64,000 nt of DNA from Rhytidiadelphus loreus (taxonomy: Eukaryota; Streptophyta; Bryopsida; Hypnales; Hylocomiaceae): contig OX344763.1 of assembly GCA_947034895.1 (NCBI GenBank), forward strand, positions 71,133,093-71,197,092, in the 5' to 3' direction. The translations under genes were made by a program, and so were the position numbers. Shown here piece by piece: positions 34,039-44,407 of the stretch; the first letter of the stretch is position 1; every line of letters starts with the position of its first letter. A model generated the notes under the pieces. It was not told the DNA's origin, did no database searches, and worked only from the letters and a program-made list of their open reading frames with translations.

Positions 34039-35555
34039 ATGAGCAAGGATCTTGCCTCTTGGTATGTCGTCCTTTCGGCGAGTAAAATACAATGCAAGGC
34101 TTGCAACAACGTGTTTTCAAAGAAAACGAGCCGTATGTTGAGTCACTTAGGATATGAATCGATTCCCGGTTCTCGTGATAGGGGAGTGAGTTTGTGTCCC
34201 AAATTGTCAGCGGAAACTCGAAGTCTATTTCTTCGATGCAATGGGGCATTTCCACAAAGACCTGTTCGTGGAAATGTGGATGTCAACAACTTGCCTATGG
34301 TTGAAAGCGATATGTCAAATGGGAGGGGCATGCCACGTTCTACGCAAGAAGATTCTTGTACAACACCGGAAGAAGTCGTTGGAGGGGGTTCCAAAGTAAC
34401 TCCAAGTATGCAAACATGTAGCGGACGTGACATTTGCAGGGCCTCAAGCAGTAGGCCTCCAACACAAAGTAGGCTTTTGAATGGCTTTCAAGAAACCATA
34501 AAACAGAATTTGAATGCAGTGTGGGCCAATTTCTTCTATGCGGCAAATATACCCTTTTCAGTGGCCCGAAACGTAGCTTTCAGAGAAGCGGTGAAAAAAA
34601 CCTCCGAGTATGGTAAGGCCTACACTCCGCCATCATATCATGATCTACGGCATAAATTGCTTGATCAAGCCAAGGCAAATGTCGTGGGGAAGGTGCATAG
34701 AAGGACCGAAGACAGCGTCAGGAAGTTTGGAGCAACATTGTCCATTGATGGATGGAGCTCAGTTACAAACCGTCCACTGATTAATGCCATGCTTGTATCT
34801 TCAGCGGGTGAGCAATTCCTTAGATCGGTGGATACTAGTGGGGTGGAAAAGACAGCACAATATTTGGCCACAATTTAAGAAAAATTCATAGAGCAGGTGG
34901 GTCCTACGAATGTGGTGCAAGTGAGCGCAGACAATGCTCTAGTGAATCCGGCAGTATGGAATTTGGTATCTACTAAATATCCACACATTTTTTTTCAAGG
35001 ATGCGTGGTGCATGCCTTGAATTTGTTGCTCAAAGATTGGGGAAAGGAGAAATGGATTGAAGAGTCGGTAAAGAGAGCCCAAACCGTAGTGAATTTCTTC
35101 AAGAAAAGACACATGCCACTTGCTATATTTCGGAAGTATGAGACAAAGTACAGTTTGTTGAAGCCGGTGGAAACAAGGTTTGCCTCTGTGTTTATCATGA
35201 TTGATTGTTTGTTGGAAGTCAAAAGAGCATTGCAACAAAGTGTGGTGGATCCACAATGGGTGGCATATGTGAATATACTCAACGACAATGGCAAAGCCAA
35301 ATCTCGCACGAAGTCTCGTGATGTGAAGAGGTTCATTCTAGAGGAGCATTATTGGGACCGATGGACAAATTTGCGAGAATTGGTGGCCCCTATTGTATAT
35401 GGTCTACGTGATTTGGATGCAAAGATGCCATGCATGGGTAAGGTGTTGCATATTATGAGGAATTTAGAGAAACATGTCCTTAGCCTAGAAGGGCCTCCTT
35501 TTTGTTTGGCAACAAACCTCGCCGAACCATTGGAGCGATCCTTTTTCAAACGCCG
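34039..35555 (+). pseudogene. hAT transposase remnant (BED-like finger, DUF659-type core)
   Basis: From the ATG at 34,039: a BED-like finger (CKACNNVF...SHLGY) and a core with LSIDGWSSVTNRPLINAM, ending at a TAA (34,876). The same frame continues with VSADNALVNPAVW and FFQGCVVHALNLLLKDWGK, the usual order of DUF659/hAT proteins, where D residues in these blocks are catalytic. The hAT dimerisation end is missing. Near 35,555, after EPLERSFFKR, the open frame passes without a stop into the zinc-finger part of the second MULE copy. The protein is therefore truncated and chimeric. A GC array lies upstream. Confidence 0.75.
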
Positions 35556-36060
35556 TGGCCATCTTGTTTGTTTCAACGTGGATTGTGATTATTTAAAGAG
35601 AGCTTCTAAGAAGAATGAAACAGAGTGGACTGGATACACCGTGTTTCCATTTGCATTGGGAGACAGTCCTCCCAAAGATTGTACTTTAGTGTGTAAGGTT
35701 TGCAAGGTTACACCTACTTGTCTAAACACATGTAATGCTAGAATCTATTATTGCTATACAAATGATCCAAAGAAGACAAGGGCTGCATATCAGGGAACCA
35801 TTCTGTCGCAACGTGATTTTTGTTTTTTTCTTAAGTTATCTAAAAATTTGGATCAGAAGTTCTTGGCAGGAACTCCTATTCGGTTTATAGATAAGTAAGA
35901 ATTGGAAATTAGGACAGGAATGAAGTAAGGTAGCTAACCGGATAATAAGTCTGAACCGGAATAGTTCGGGACCGGAATAATTCTGACCGGATTAGATTAG
36001 GTCAACCGGATTAGGGTAACCGGATTATTTAATGATGACCTAATTTGGCGGCGCTGGCAG

Positions 36061-36067
36061 TATATAA
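36061..36067 (+). promoter_or_regulatory. TATA box in the loop of an inverted repeat
   Basis: TATATAA is bracketed by GGCGCTGGCAG on the left and AGCGCC...CTGCCAG on the right, so the box sits between inverted arms (about 36,046-36,085). It is about 320 bp upstream of the gag-like frame. Confidence 0.5.
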
Positions 36068-36379
36068 GGGAGCGCCCTGCCAGTTAGTTTCCCTTTTTCA
36101 AACCCTGTGTGTAGGAGCCCTCTCGTTGCTGGAGCTGCTGTTGTGGTGTCCAATTGGGTTTCTTGTCATATCTATGAGGAAGAGTGAAATTATTGATTGT
36201 TGTTTTTGTGCGCTGCGGGGTTGGAAATCCGCAGTTGCAAATTTGTCGCTTTCCGGTTATGCGCTGTGAGGGAAAGTGAGATACGGGACGTGCGGCTAAG
36301 AGTGGAAAGGAAGGTAGAATTGGTAAGAGTTTTTGAGCGGAGTGCATCCATGCCGTAGTTACGTAGGCCCAGACAGAGC

Positions 36380-37978
36380 ATAGCCACGGCGGAGATCAAA
36401 TTGAAGAAGGTGATTCCGGTCATCCCCTCACGGGAACCGGAAAAGGCCGCTCTCATGGAGGATCTCGCCACTTTGGGCTTTGCGGGTCTGATAGATAAAC
36501 CCTGGGGGTTTAAGGAGGAGAAGGTAGTTCGGGAGATATTGGAGAAAGTCTCGAACGCTTTCGACAACACCGTCAAAGGCAACCCAGGCTGTTGGACGGA
36601 AGACAAGTGGAGGGAAGTATACGGTTTCCGGTCAGGGGGTTTGGGTACCGCCAGCCGGAAGGACGAGTACATTAAGGGGAAGTTTGCGGAACCAGCCAAC
36701 CCGAAGGACGGATTCGCGGTGGAAGATTGCGTGGATGAGCGGAACCGGAACTTACTCAAGTTCCTGATTCCGATCTTCCATCCGGAGCGGCCGACGAGGG
36801 TAACAGTGACCCTCGGAAACACGATCTTCGGTGCGCTTTCCGGTCAACGAAAGGCGGATTGGGCCCGAGTACTAAGCGACCTGGTGAACAGCTTGGTACC
36901 CCGGATAGGGAAGAGTAGGCCAACACCTCTCTCTCCCTATCTCCTTCATTTATATCACCATGATCAGGTCTTGACGGAGACGGAGGAGAAGACCTGGAGA
37001 GCTCAGGAGTCCATCCTGAAGTACGGGGAGTCGGAGACCGACGAAGAACCAGAAGACGAAGGGACGGAAACTGAAGAAGAAGGCACGGAGGACGAGGATG
37101 AGCAGTTGAAGCGGGTGAAGAGGCAGAAGACGACGCCTCCACACGGAAGAGGTACACCGACCCGGGAGACAGTAGAACCGAAACGGAAACCGGAAAAGAG
37201 ACCGGTAACTGGAGAAGGTAGCTCGACCGACCTCTTCAACACTCTGGTGTTAGCCATCGCTGACATCCGTGTAGACTAGGAGTGTAAGCGGATTACACTC
37301 GAGAAGATCGGGAAGCTGGTAGGAGTATCACCAGATCGCCAGCTGCCCAAGGTAATAGCGGACCTCATCAGTAATCCGGACGAGGACCGGAAGCTGAGGG
37401 AGGACAATCGTCGACTACAGAATGAAGTCGACATGCTGAAGGAGGAGATTGCCACCTTCAAGGAAGACATGACCGCCACGAGGGAGATGGCGGATGCGAC
37501 CCAGAAGACAGCAAAGCTTATGACCGAAACATTCGGGGAGTCTGGAATGGTACTAGCAAAGGCGAAGCTGTTTGATGAAGGGTGGCTAGCGGACAAGAAG
37601 CCATCCAGTTCCCGGATGGTCCGGATTTTGTCAGACTTCTCCGAGAAGTTGGAGACGATTCTGATAGGAGCTCGGGAAGCTGCGGACCAGATGAGCCGGA
37701 GCAGCGTGAGGTTGACCGGAACAATACTCTCGAGGAGTCTCCGCTTGTCGGATCTCTCCTTGCCAAAGTTACTTCCAGAAGGTGTGGACGTCACTCCTCA
37801 ATCGAAGAAGGAGCGGCCGGCGGCGAGAACTGGATTGCCAGAACTTATTGAGGTGGACTCATCACCAGAGAAGCCGGATCCTACTACTGGTGAGCGAGCC
37901 CGGAATTTGCAGGACATCTTCAATGAACTGCCACCAGAGCCTGACAGTGATGCACCAAGGGCAAGTATGGGAGTTTAG
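36380..37978 (+). pseudogene. Gag-like ORF with lost start and one stop
   Basis: One frame of about 530 codons, broken by a single TAG at 37,277. The likely start reads ATA at 36,380 (then ATAEIKLKKVIPV), one base from ATG; the next ATG is inside the conserved part (MEDLATLGFAG). The first half is globular with GCWTEDKWREVYGF and FHPERPTRVTVTLGNTIFGAL, followed by a very acidic stretch, a basic patch (KRVKRQKTTPP) and a coiled coil. No CCHC knuckle or protease motif is present. I group it with plant gag-like or transposon capsid-like proteins by general look only; the family is not identified. Confidence 0.45.
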
Positions 37979-40900
37979 TAGGAGTTCCCCTTGCTGGTAA
38001 ATATTTAGATGTGTAGTCGGATTGTTAGTAGTAACTGGACCGGATTAGTTCCCGGTCTGTTAGTTAGGAACCGGATTCGTTCCCGGTTTTAGTTAGGGTT
38101 TTGTAACTGGATCAGATCCGGTTTTGACGGCGAATCTTATCCCGAAAGTTTTGCGCGGATTTTCTGTGCGGACTTTCTGGGATGCTTTTGCGCTTTTGGA
38201 ACTTTTCAGTGTATATAAAAACATTCTCTGAGATGGAGAATGGGAGTCATTCCATTGTTTAAACTTCTTTTCTGTTCTATTTGCTTCTTGTTTGTATGGT
38301 CTCCCAAAGATTGGCAGGACAGATTTGTGAGGAGTTAGGAGCCCATTTGGAGTTTGACTTCGGGTTTCTCCCTTTGGTGTTTGTGTTCCGGTTTCTTAGT
38401 GCATATGGGCAGGTAGTAAGAGTTGGGAGTCTATTCCAGTGCCTCAGTTTTATTGAGATTCGGTATTCCGGTTGAGAAAGCCGTTGCTAGGCTAGGCGAA
38501 TAGGGAAGGGATCCTTAGGCGCGCTAGAACTCTTGGGTAGGGAATCCGGTTGAGTGTCCGAACTCCTATGAGGTCTCATTGCTGTAGTGGCGAACGGAAG
38601 AATCTTAGTAGAATTGGAACGGACGGATAGACTTGTAGCCGCCTTGCTTCGTACTACCGGAACGCCGCACCATTGTCGTTGTAATATGAGTGGATCGTAC
38701 GGGGGGTCTTTGTGTGACTTGTAGTCTGGATCTGTTTCCAGATTACTGTGAAAGATCAAACTGGATCCGGATTAAAATAGGAGAGTAGAGTAGAAGAAGT
38801 GGGTCTTTAGCCACTATAAGTCACGGAAGGAACGGCGGGCCTGCCACTCTCAAAATCAAGCGACGACCCCTCTGATGGTAAAACAGAGGCAAAATTAAAC
38901 CGGATTGGTTACTGGATCGAGTGGGAGTAGACCAGAAGTGAGAGGTCTAAGAGTTGTACTCAAGACCGGAAGTGTAAAGGTCTTGGTTTGTTGCAGAGTG
39001 ACGGACTGGATTACTTCCTGGTCCGGATTACATCCGGGACCGGAAGATTGTAGGAAGTCTGGTAGTTATTTCTGTGGGTTTTGTTGTTTCTGGTTGCAGG
39101 AGTAGGACTGGAAAGGTGTTGTTGGAGACTGACTTAGCTTAGAATCGTAAATAGGGTGAATACTTCACAAAATCTCGTGGGTTTGATCTTTAAAGTCACT
39201 TTTGTGATACTTTAGAGTGGTTTTTGGTAGTATAACATGGGAATTGCTTATCTTGTGCTGCGACACATTCCAACATCAACACAATACAATATGCAAACAA
39301 TACAAAGATTCAAAGACCATGGAAGAAGCCAAAACACGTTATCATGCGATCCGGTCATGGTGGTTATCATCAAGAGCTGCAAGTGAAGAGGCACTTCACC
39401 ACTTAGACCACTGGCTAGCATTTTGGCATTTTCGTTATAGGCAATGGGGCAGCTTCATGCAAATGGTAAGTTTCTCTGAAATTTGAATATCTATATGTGT
39501 TGTATTATTTGATAAATGTGTTGTTTAAAAAAAATTGTATACTTCTATGTATGTATTTGTTGGTTCATGTGGGTGGTTTGTGATAAGTAATAATCAACTA
39601 ATTTATTCAATTATTCAAAATATTGAGGAAATGAAAGTGAGGGGTACCGAAAAGAGGGGGTCTAGCTGATACCACCAAGACCTTAGTCGGATCCGCCTAA
39701 TGTTTTAGTGGTCTCTAACAGGACTCCTCTTTTTGGTAACTGGACTCTTCTTTTGTAAATTTTACCTGCATCTCTGTATTCATTTTTTTAAATATTGTTT
39801 GGCATGACAAATGGACTTTGATATAGTAATCTATATTTTTGTTTGCTTGGATTTGTAGGATTTGAGTTTGGAAGAGATGGCCGACATGCCTTCATGCAAT
39901 TTGTCGGAAACAGTTCATAACAAGTGGCTTCAAATGTCCGGAAATCGAGGCAATAATTTGTTTGATGTCACTTGTGACGATAGTATTCGAGCATGGATGC
40001 AAATGACAAACTATCGTGCATATTTGAGAGGCCATACATGCGGATCTGGTCCATCAAAGGGGGAATTGAAGTTGAGAGCTGCAAGACAAAGTGGAGATCC
40101 AAAGAAAATAGTGGAAGCACTGAACACACTACTTGGAGCAAAAGATATTGGAACTCGAGTACTCCATTTGGAAGGGGAGGAAGTTTTTGGAAGCACAAAG
40201 AGGAAGTTGGACATACCCATTGGTGATACAGGAGATTCACATCGACCAGATAAAGTTAATTTCTCTCAACCGCGTGTTCGAACAAGGTCAAATGCAGCTA
40301 TAGTGGAGTTGTCGGAGGGGAAGAGGAAAGAGGCCATAGGAAATACTTTTCAGCATGTTACAATTGCATTTGAAAGTGACTGTGACACATCAAAGTGGCA
40401 TATTGCAAGAATCAACCACAAATCTGGTGCAAAATGTCAAGCTCAACAGAAGGGGTCAAACATCAAGTGCATGGCAAAAATAGCAAAGGGACGTCTAGGA
40501 ACCCCAGCTCCTACCTACCGCAGCAGAAAGGAAGATTATGGGAGTAAGCGATAGGTGGTGGCGGACTTTTGGTTTTGTTGGGATGACATTGAACGATGTG
40601 TGAAGGGTTCAAAACGCAAATGGGTCATTGATTGGCCAGAGGTGCTGGAGGTTTGGCCTGTGTTGATTGGGACTAATTTGAGTAGAGATGAGACTTTGTT
40701 AGTACTATAGCATGCAGGCTTCCCCCTCCAAGAACGACCTGCATTATCACCACGTTGACTTTTCAATATATCAAAAGTATTCATGAGCATGATCTATGAT
40801 CAGCCATCACCATCCAATTCGACTTAGTATCCAACAGTTTGGAACAACAAAACCATACGCCGAATTGGAAATGCACCTACTACAGAACACAGGAACAAGT

Positions 40901-41250
40901 GGGAGAGCGCGGGAAATGTAAGAGGGCAAATTGTAGGACTGACCTTGCTTCCATTTCCAGGCCTTGGTGCAATAGTGTCACTTGAGATAGGGACAGACCC
41001 CAACCAAAATGTGTATCAAATTACTGTGGGTATGTTTCCCACGTGCACGTGCCCAGACTTTACAAATATGGTTGTTTCTACAATTAGAGGTCGACAAAAG
41101 TACGTGAATTGCAAGCACTTGTACTATTTATTTAGATACTTTTGCAAGATGGACATCAATGACGATGTTTTCATTCATGCACCGAGTTATAGCTTCAATG
41201 AGTTGAAGTTACTTCTAGTTCGAGTAGGGATCATCACAGTTTTGGAATAG

Positions 41251-41860
41251 GCATACTTTGTACTTCATTTGGAATGTTTTCATTTACTTATTACGATCAA
41301 AACAATTTTGTGGCTATAGAAAGGACTTTGCTTAAGTGTTCACGAAGTCAACTTATATATGTCATGATTCTTATGTTTTACAAATAGAATGTATGAATGG
41401 TTGAGAGATATAAGTCGCGCCCTTACCTTGAAGTGCATACCCTAAAATCTATATCCTGAACCCATTTTGGTCTTTCTCTTTACCATATGATTTTCCCTTT
41501 ATTTATTTTCCTTTTCTATTTATTTTCACATTTTTTTCGTTTTCATTTTCATTTTTTTTCAATGTTCATTATTTTTTTTTACCTTCTATATTCATTTATA
41601 TTCTTTTTTCCATTTTTTTCCCTCAATTTTTGTTCTTTTTCTTTTCTTTTCTTGAAAATAAGTTTCTTATATTTTGTGGTGGCTGAAAGAAGTTCCACAT
41701 GAAGTAAACCTTGACAGATTGTGGACAAAAATCCTTAGAATCCACGGTAATAGGGATAGCGGTCATAGATCCTTAAATTTGCTTGAAATAGGAAATTTTT
41801 CTTCAAATTTTGATTTTTTTTTAAACAATATGTGTTTTCAGTATAAAAGTCTTAAAAATT
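41251..41860 (+). other. 3' flank of the second MULE copy
   Basis: T-rich, low-complexity stretch (41,480-41,660) and no gene. It corresponds in position to the inner part of the MULE terminal region, though the GGATGAAAG minisatellite is not recognisable. Confidence 0.5.
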
Positions 41861-41869
41861 CCTCCTCCA

Positions 41870-41914
41870 ACACTCACAGCTCACAAGCTCACCGCTCCAC
41901 GCTCACATGCTAGC
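41870..41914 (-). repeat. Right terminus of the second MULE copy
   Basis: A run of CTCAC/CGCTC units ends in CGCTCACATGCTAGC (41,900-41,914). Its reverse complement GCTAGCATGTGAGCG matches the two ends of the 13.5-kb element (GCTAGTATACGAGCG, GCTGGTACATGAGCG). The left terminus of this copy is not found; the copy was truncated where it joins the hAT remnant. Confidence 0.65.
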
Positions 41915-41923
41915 GTCATTGTC

Positions 41924-42835
41924 GATTAGGGAGTGCAAAAGCACTTCCTAACAAAAAAAAAAGGATAATTGTGTGTGCCGGACCCATTCAACTCCAAACT
42001 CTTTTGGAGAAATGGTTTTAGGGAACACTAATTGGGCCTCGGTTATCAAGGGTGCATTCGATTAGGGAGTGCAAAAGCACTTCCTAACCAAAAAAAAAAG
42101 GATAATTGTGTGTGCCGAACCCATTCAACTCCAAAGTCTTTTGGAGGAATGGTTTTAGGGAACACTAATGGCCTCGGTTATCAAGGGTGCATCCGGTTAG
42201 GGAGTGCAAAGGCACTCCCTAACCCAAAAAAAATGTATAATTATGTGTGCCAGATCCATTCAACTCCAAACTCTTTTGGAGAAATGGTTTTAGGGAACAC
42301 TATTTGGGCCTCGGTTATCAAGGGTGCATCCGATTAGGGAGTGCAAAAGCACTTCCTAACCAAAAAAAAAAGGATAATTGTGTGTGCCGAACCCATTCAA
42401 CTCCAAACTCTTTTGGAGAAATGGTTTTAGGGAACACTAATGGCCTCGGTTATCAAGGGTGCATCCGGTTAGGGAGTGCGAAAGCACTCCCTAACCCCCA
42501 AAAAATGTATAATTATGTGTGCCGGATCCATTCAACTCCAAACTCTTTTGGAGAAATGGTTTTAGGGATCACTATTTGGGCCTCGGTTATTAGGGGTGCA
42601 TCCGGTTAGGGAGTGCAAAAGCACTCCCTAACCCCCCCAAAAGGTATAATTGTGTGTGCCGAACCCATTCAACTCCAAACTCTTTTAGGGAACTGGTTTT
42701 AGGGAACACTAATTGGGCCTCGGTTATTAGGGGTGCATCCGGTTAGGAAGTGCGAAACAGTGGACCTAACCCTCCAAAAGGGTAATTGCGTGTGACAGAA
42801 CCATTCAACTTCAAACTCTTTTGGGGAAATGGTAA
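41924..42835 (+). repeat. 136-bp tandem repeat, about 6.7 copies, with two hairpins per unit
   Basis: Units start 'gattagggag' or 'ggttagggag' at 41,924, 42,060, 42,195, 42,332, 42,467, 42,604 and 42,741. Each begins with a stem GTTAGGGAGTGC / GCACTCCCTAAC around an A-rich loop. The middle has a second stem CTCCAAA / TTTGGAG. Two unit subtypes alternate (aaaaaaaaaaggataattgtg and aaaaaatgtataattatg). The array begins ten bases after the MULE terminus. The repetitive ORFs are not genes. Confidence 0.85.
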
Positions 42836-43570
42836 AGCGCTAAATGTGCTAGATCGCAGGCCTTCAGTAAAAGGCTATTGGGCTAGATCCATATGATCTA
42901 GCACTTTAATAAAATGAGAAATAGTGGAAGGCTTGCCGTGTAACATACATAGGGGCTAGCACTTAACATAAACGAAAAATAGTGAAAGGGATTCCGTGTT
43001 AGATTTCCATGGCCTAGCACTTTAAAAAACTGTGAGAAAAATGGTGAAGTGCGAAATGTGCTAGATCCATAGGATGTTGCACGTAAAAACAATTCAAAAT
43101 AGTGAAACATTAGAAATCAGCTACATCCATGTTCTCTAGCACTTTTAAAAAAAAATGAGTGAAATGGTAAATGTGCTACAGCCAATCCATCTAGCGCTTA
43201 GAAAGATGAAAAAGATTGAAAGGCTTTCCGAGTTACATCCACATGGTCTACCACTTAAATAAAATGAAAAATAGTGAATGGCATGAATTGTTAGATCTAT
43301 TGGGTCTAGTAGTTAGAAAACTGAGAAAAAGTGAAAGGCTTTCCGTGTTAGATCCATATGATGTAGCAGTAGAAATAATGAAAAATAGTTAAACATTAAA
43401 TGGGCTACATCCATGTGGTGTAGCATGCGAAAAAAATTTATAATAGTGAAAGGCCTTCTGTGTTAGATGAATATGATCAAAGCCCAATATGATCTAACAC
43501 TTAACAAAAAGGAAAATTAGTGAACGCCTTTGTGTGCTACATCCATATGGTCTAGCACGGAAAAAAATTT
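42835..43570 (+). repeat. Degenerate 60-70 bp palindromic repeat
   Basis: About eleven diverged units of the form 'gtgctagatccatatggtctagcactt' plus 'aaaatgaaaaatagtgaaaggctttccg'. The first part is an inverted repeat (GTGCTAGATC...GRTCTAGCAC). It directly follows the 136-bp array but is a different sequence. Confidence 0.75.
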
Positions 43571-44400
43571 ATACAGGGGCTTTGGGTGCCTTTTTCCCCT
43601 CTACGCGTAGTGTTTCACATTACCTTCAGTGCTTCTGTAGCCTTTTCCCAGAGTTCTGTGTCTGGCCCTAGAGTGTAGGGTGGCATATCAAAATTGGATA
43701 AGCTATTGCGGGGGATGGCGACGAGTGGCCGTGGCGGCAATTGAGTTCAGATTTCCTGTAGTTACGGGTTACATTCTTGAAGTTCGCCCACTTCAATTTA
43801 CGGTACTCTGAAGTCCCGCTACAATCGCTAAACGTGCAGGAGGTCCAGTGCAAGGCGAGCGACGTCGGAGCTTCAAACTGTGCAATCGCTAAAGGTGCAG
43901 GAGGTCCGCTGCAAGGCAAGTGACGTTGGAGCTTTAGAGTAGGTATAGCACTTTAGTCGAACAGAGCTTACGAGCGCAAGGTCTCAGCTCACGAACTGCT
44001 TTATTTAAGGTGTGCCTCCCAGCGTATGGTGTTTAGAGCATACACGCGCAATTTCAATGTTGGTGTTGCCTTGTCGTGGCATTTTAGGATTTAGGGGGTT
44101 TGTGAGCGCTTACGGCAGCTACAGACGTGGGATGAGTGTGCAGAAAAACACGAAGGCAGGCCACAACGGAATCAGGGACGCATGAGTACAATGCCAAACA
44201 TTCGAGAGGGACGATGGAGGGAGGAGGAAGAGGAAGAAGACTTCCAGTACGAAATGGGGGACGAAGCCGCATCAGAGGATACCGACGAGGAATTCTAGGT
44301 GAGATTCAGGGTTTCATTATATCAATCTTCATTTCTTTGGTTTGCAAGGATTGTGCAGCTTTCTTCATTGTCTACGCAAACTTCAGTGGTAACAGAAGTT
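43571..44400. other. Spacer before the ULP-type element
   Basis: GC-moderate sequence. A duplicated segment 'aatcgctaaaggtgcaggaggtcc' with 'gcaaggc' appears near 43,825 and 43,885 (about 60 bp apart). No supported gene; probably the 5' region of the following element. Confidence 0.4.
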
Positions 44401-44407
44401 CGCATTC

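Larger units (their letters stand above)
35795..39255 (+). mobile_element. Retroelement-like insertion with two CCGGATTA/TATA modules
   Basis: The insertion separates parts of the second MULE copy. It has two promoter-like modules: CCGGATTA/CCGGAAT repeats at 35,935-36,040 followed by TATATAA at 36,061, and similar repeats at 38,030-38,130 followed by TATATAAAA at 38,212. Between them is a gag-like frame. The modules resemble each other in motif but not base by base, so they may be old or diverged LTRs or unrelated promoters. I see no reverse transcriptase, integrase, primer-binding site or clean target duplication, so this would be a non-autonomous element. The segment 38,250-39,200 has no credible ORF. 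Confidence 0.5.
35556..41250 (+). pseudogene. Second, broken copy of the MULE transposase
   Basis: Matches the intact transposase in three parts: the Cys/His region (GHLVCFNVDCDYLKR, CKVTPTCLNTCNARIYYC) at 35,556-35,790; then, after a 3.5-kb insertion, CKQYKD to RQWGSFMQM ending at a GTAAGT donor (39,466); then the last exon from 39,859 (DLSLEEMADMPSCNLSETVHNKW) to the SWIM finger (CTCPDF...CKH) and stop at 41,250. The intron sits at the same place as in the intact gene. Most of the DDE core (MMFDHV, DSAQANW) is absent. The last exon has four in-frame stops: TAG 40,552, TAG 40,708, TGA 40,756, TAG 40,825. It cannot make a working transposase. Confidence 0.8.

Noticed and set aside
35935..39200. 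Complete LTR retrotransposon
   Set aside because: No reverse transcriptase, RNase H, integrase, primer-binding site or matching LTR pair can be read.
42032..42609. Repetitive plus-strand ORFs (GLGYQGCIRLGSAKALPN)
   Set aside because: They exist only because the 136-bp satellite happens to stay open; no start, domain or relative.
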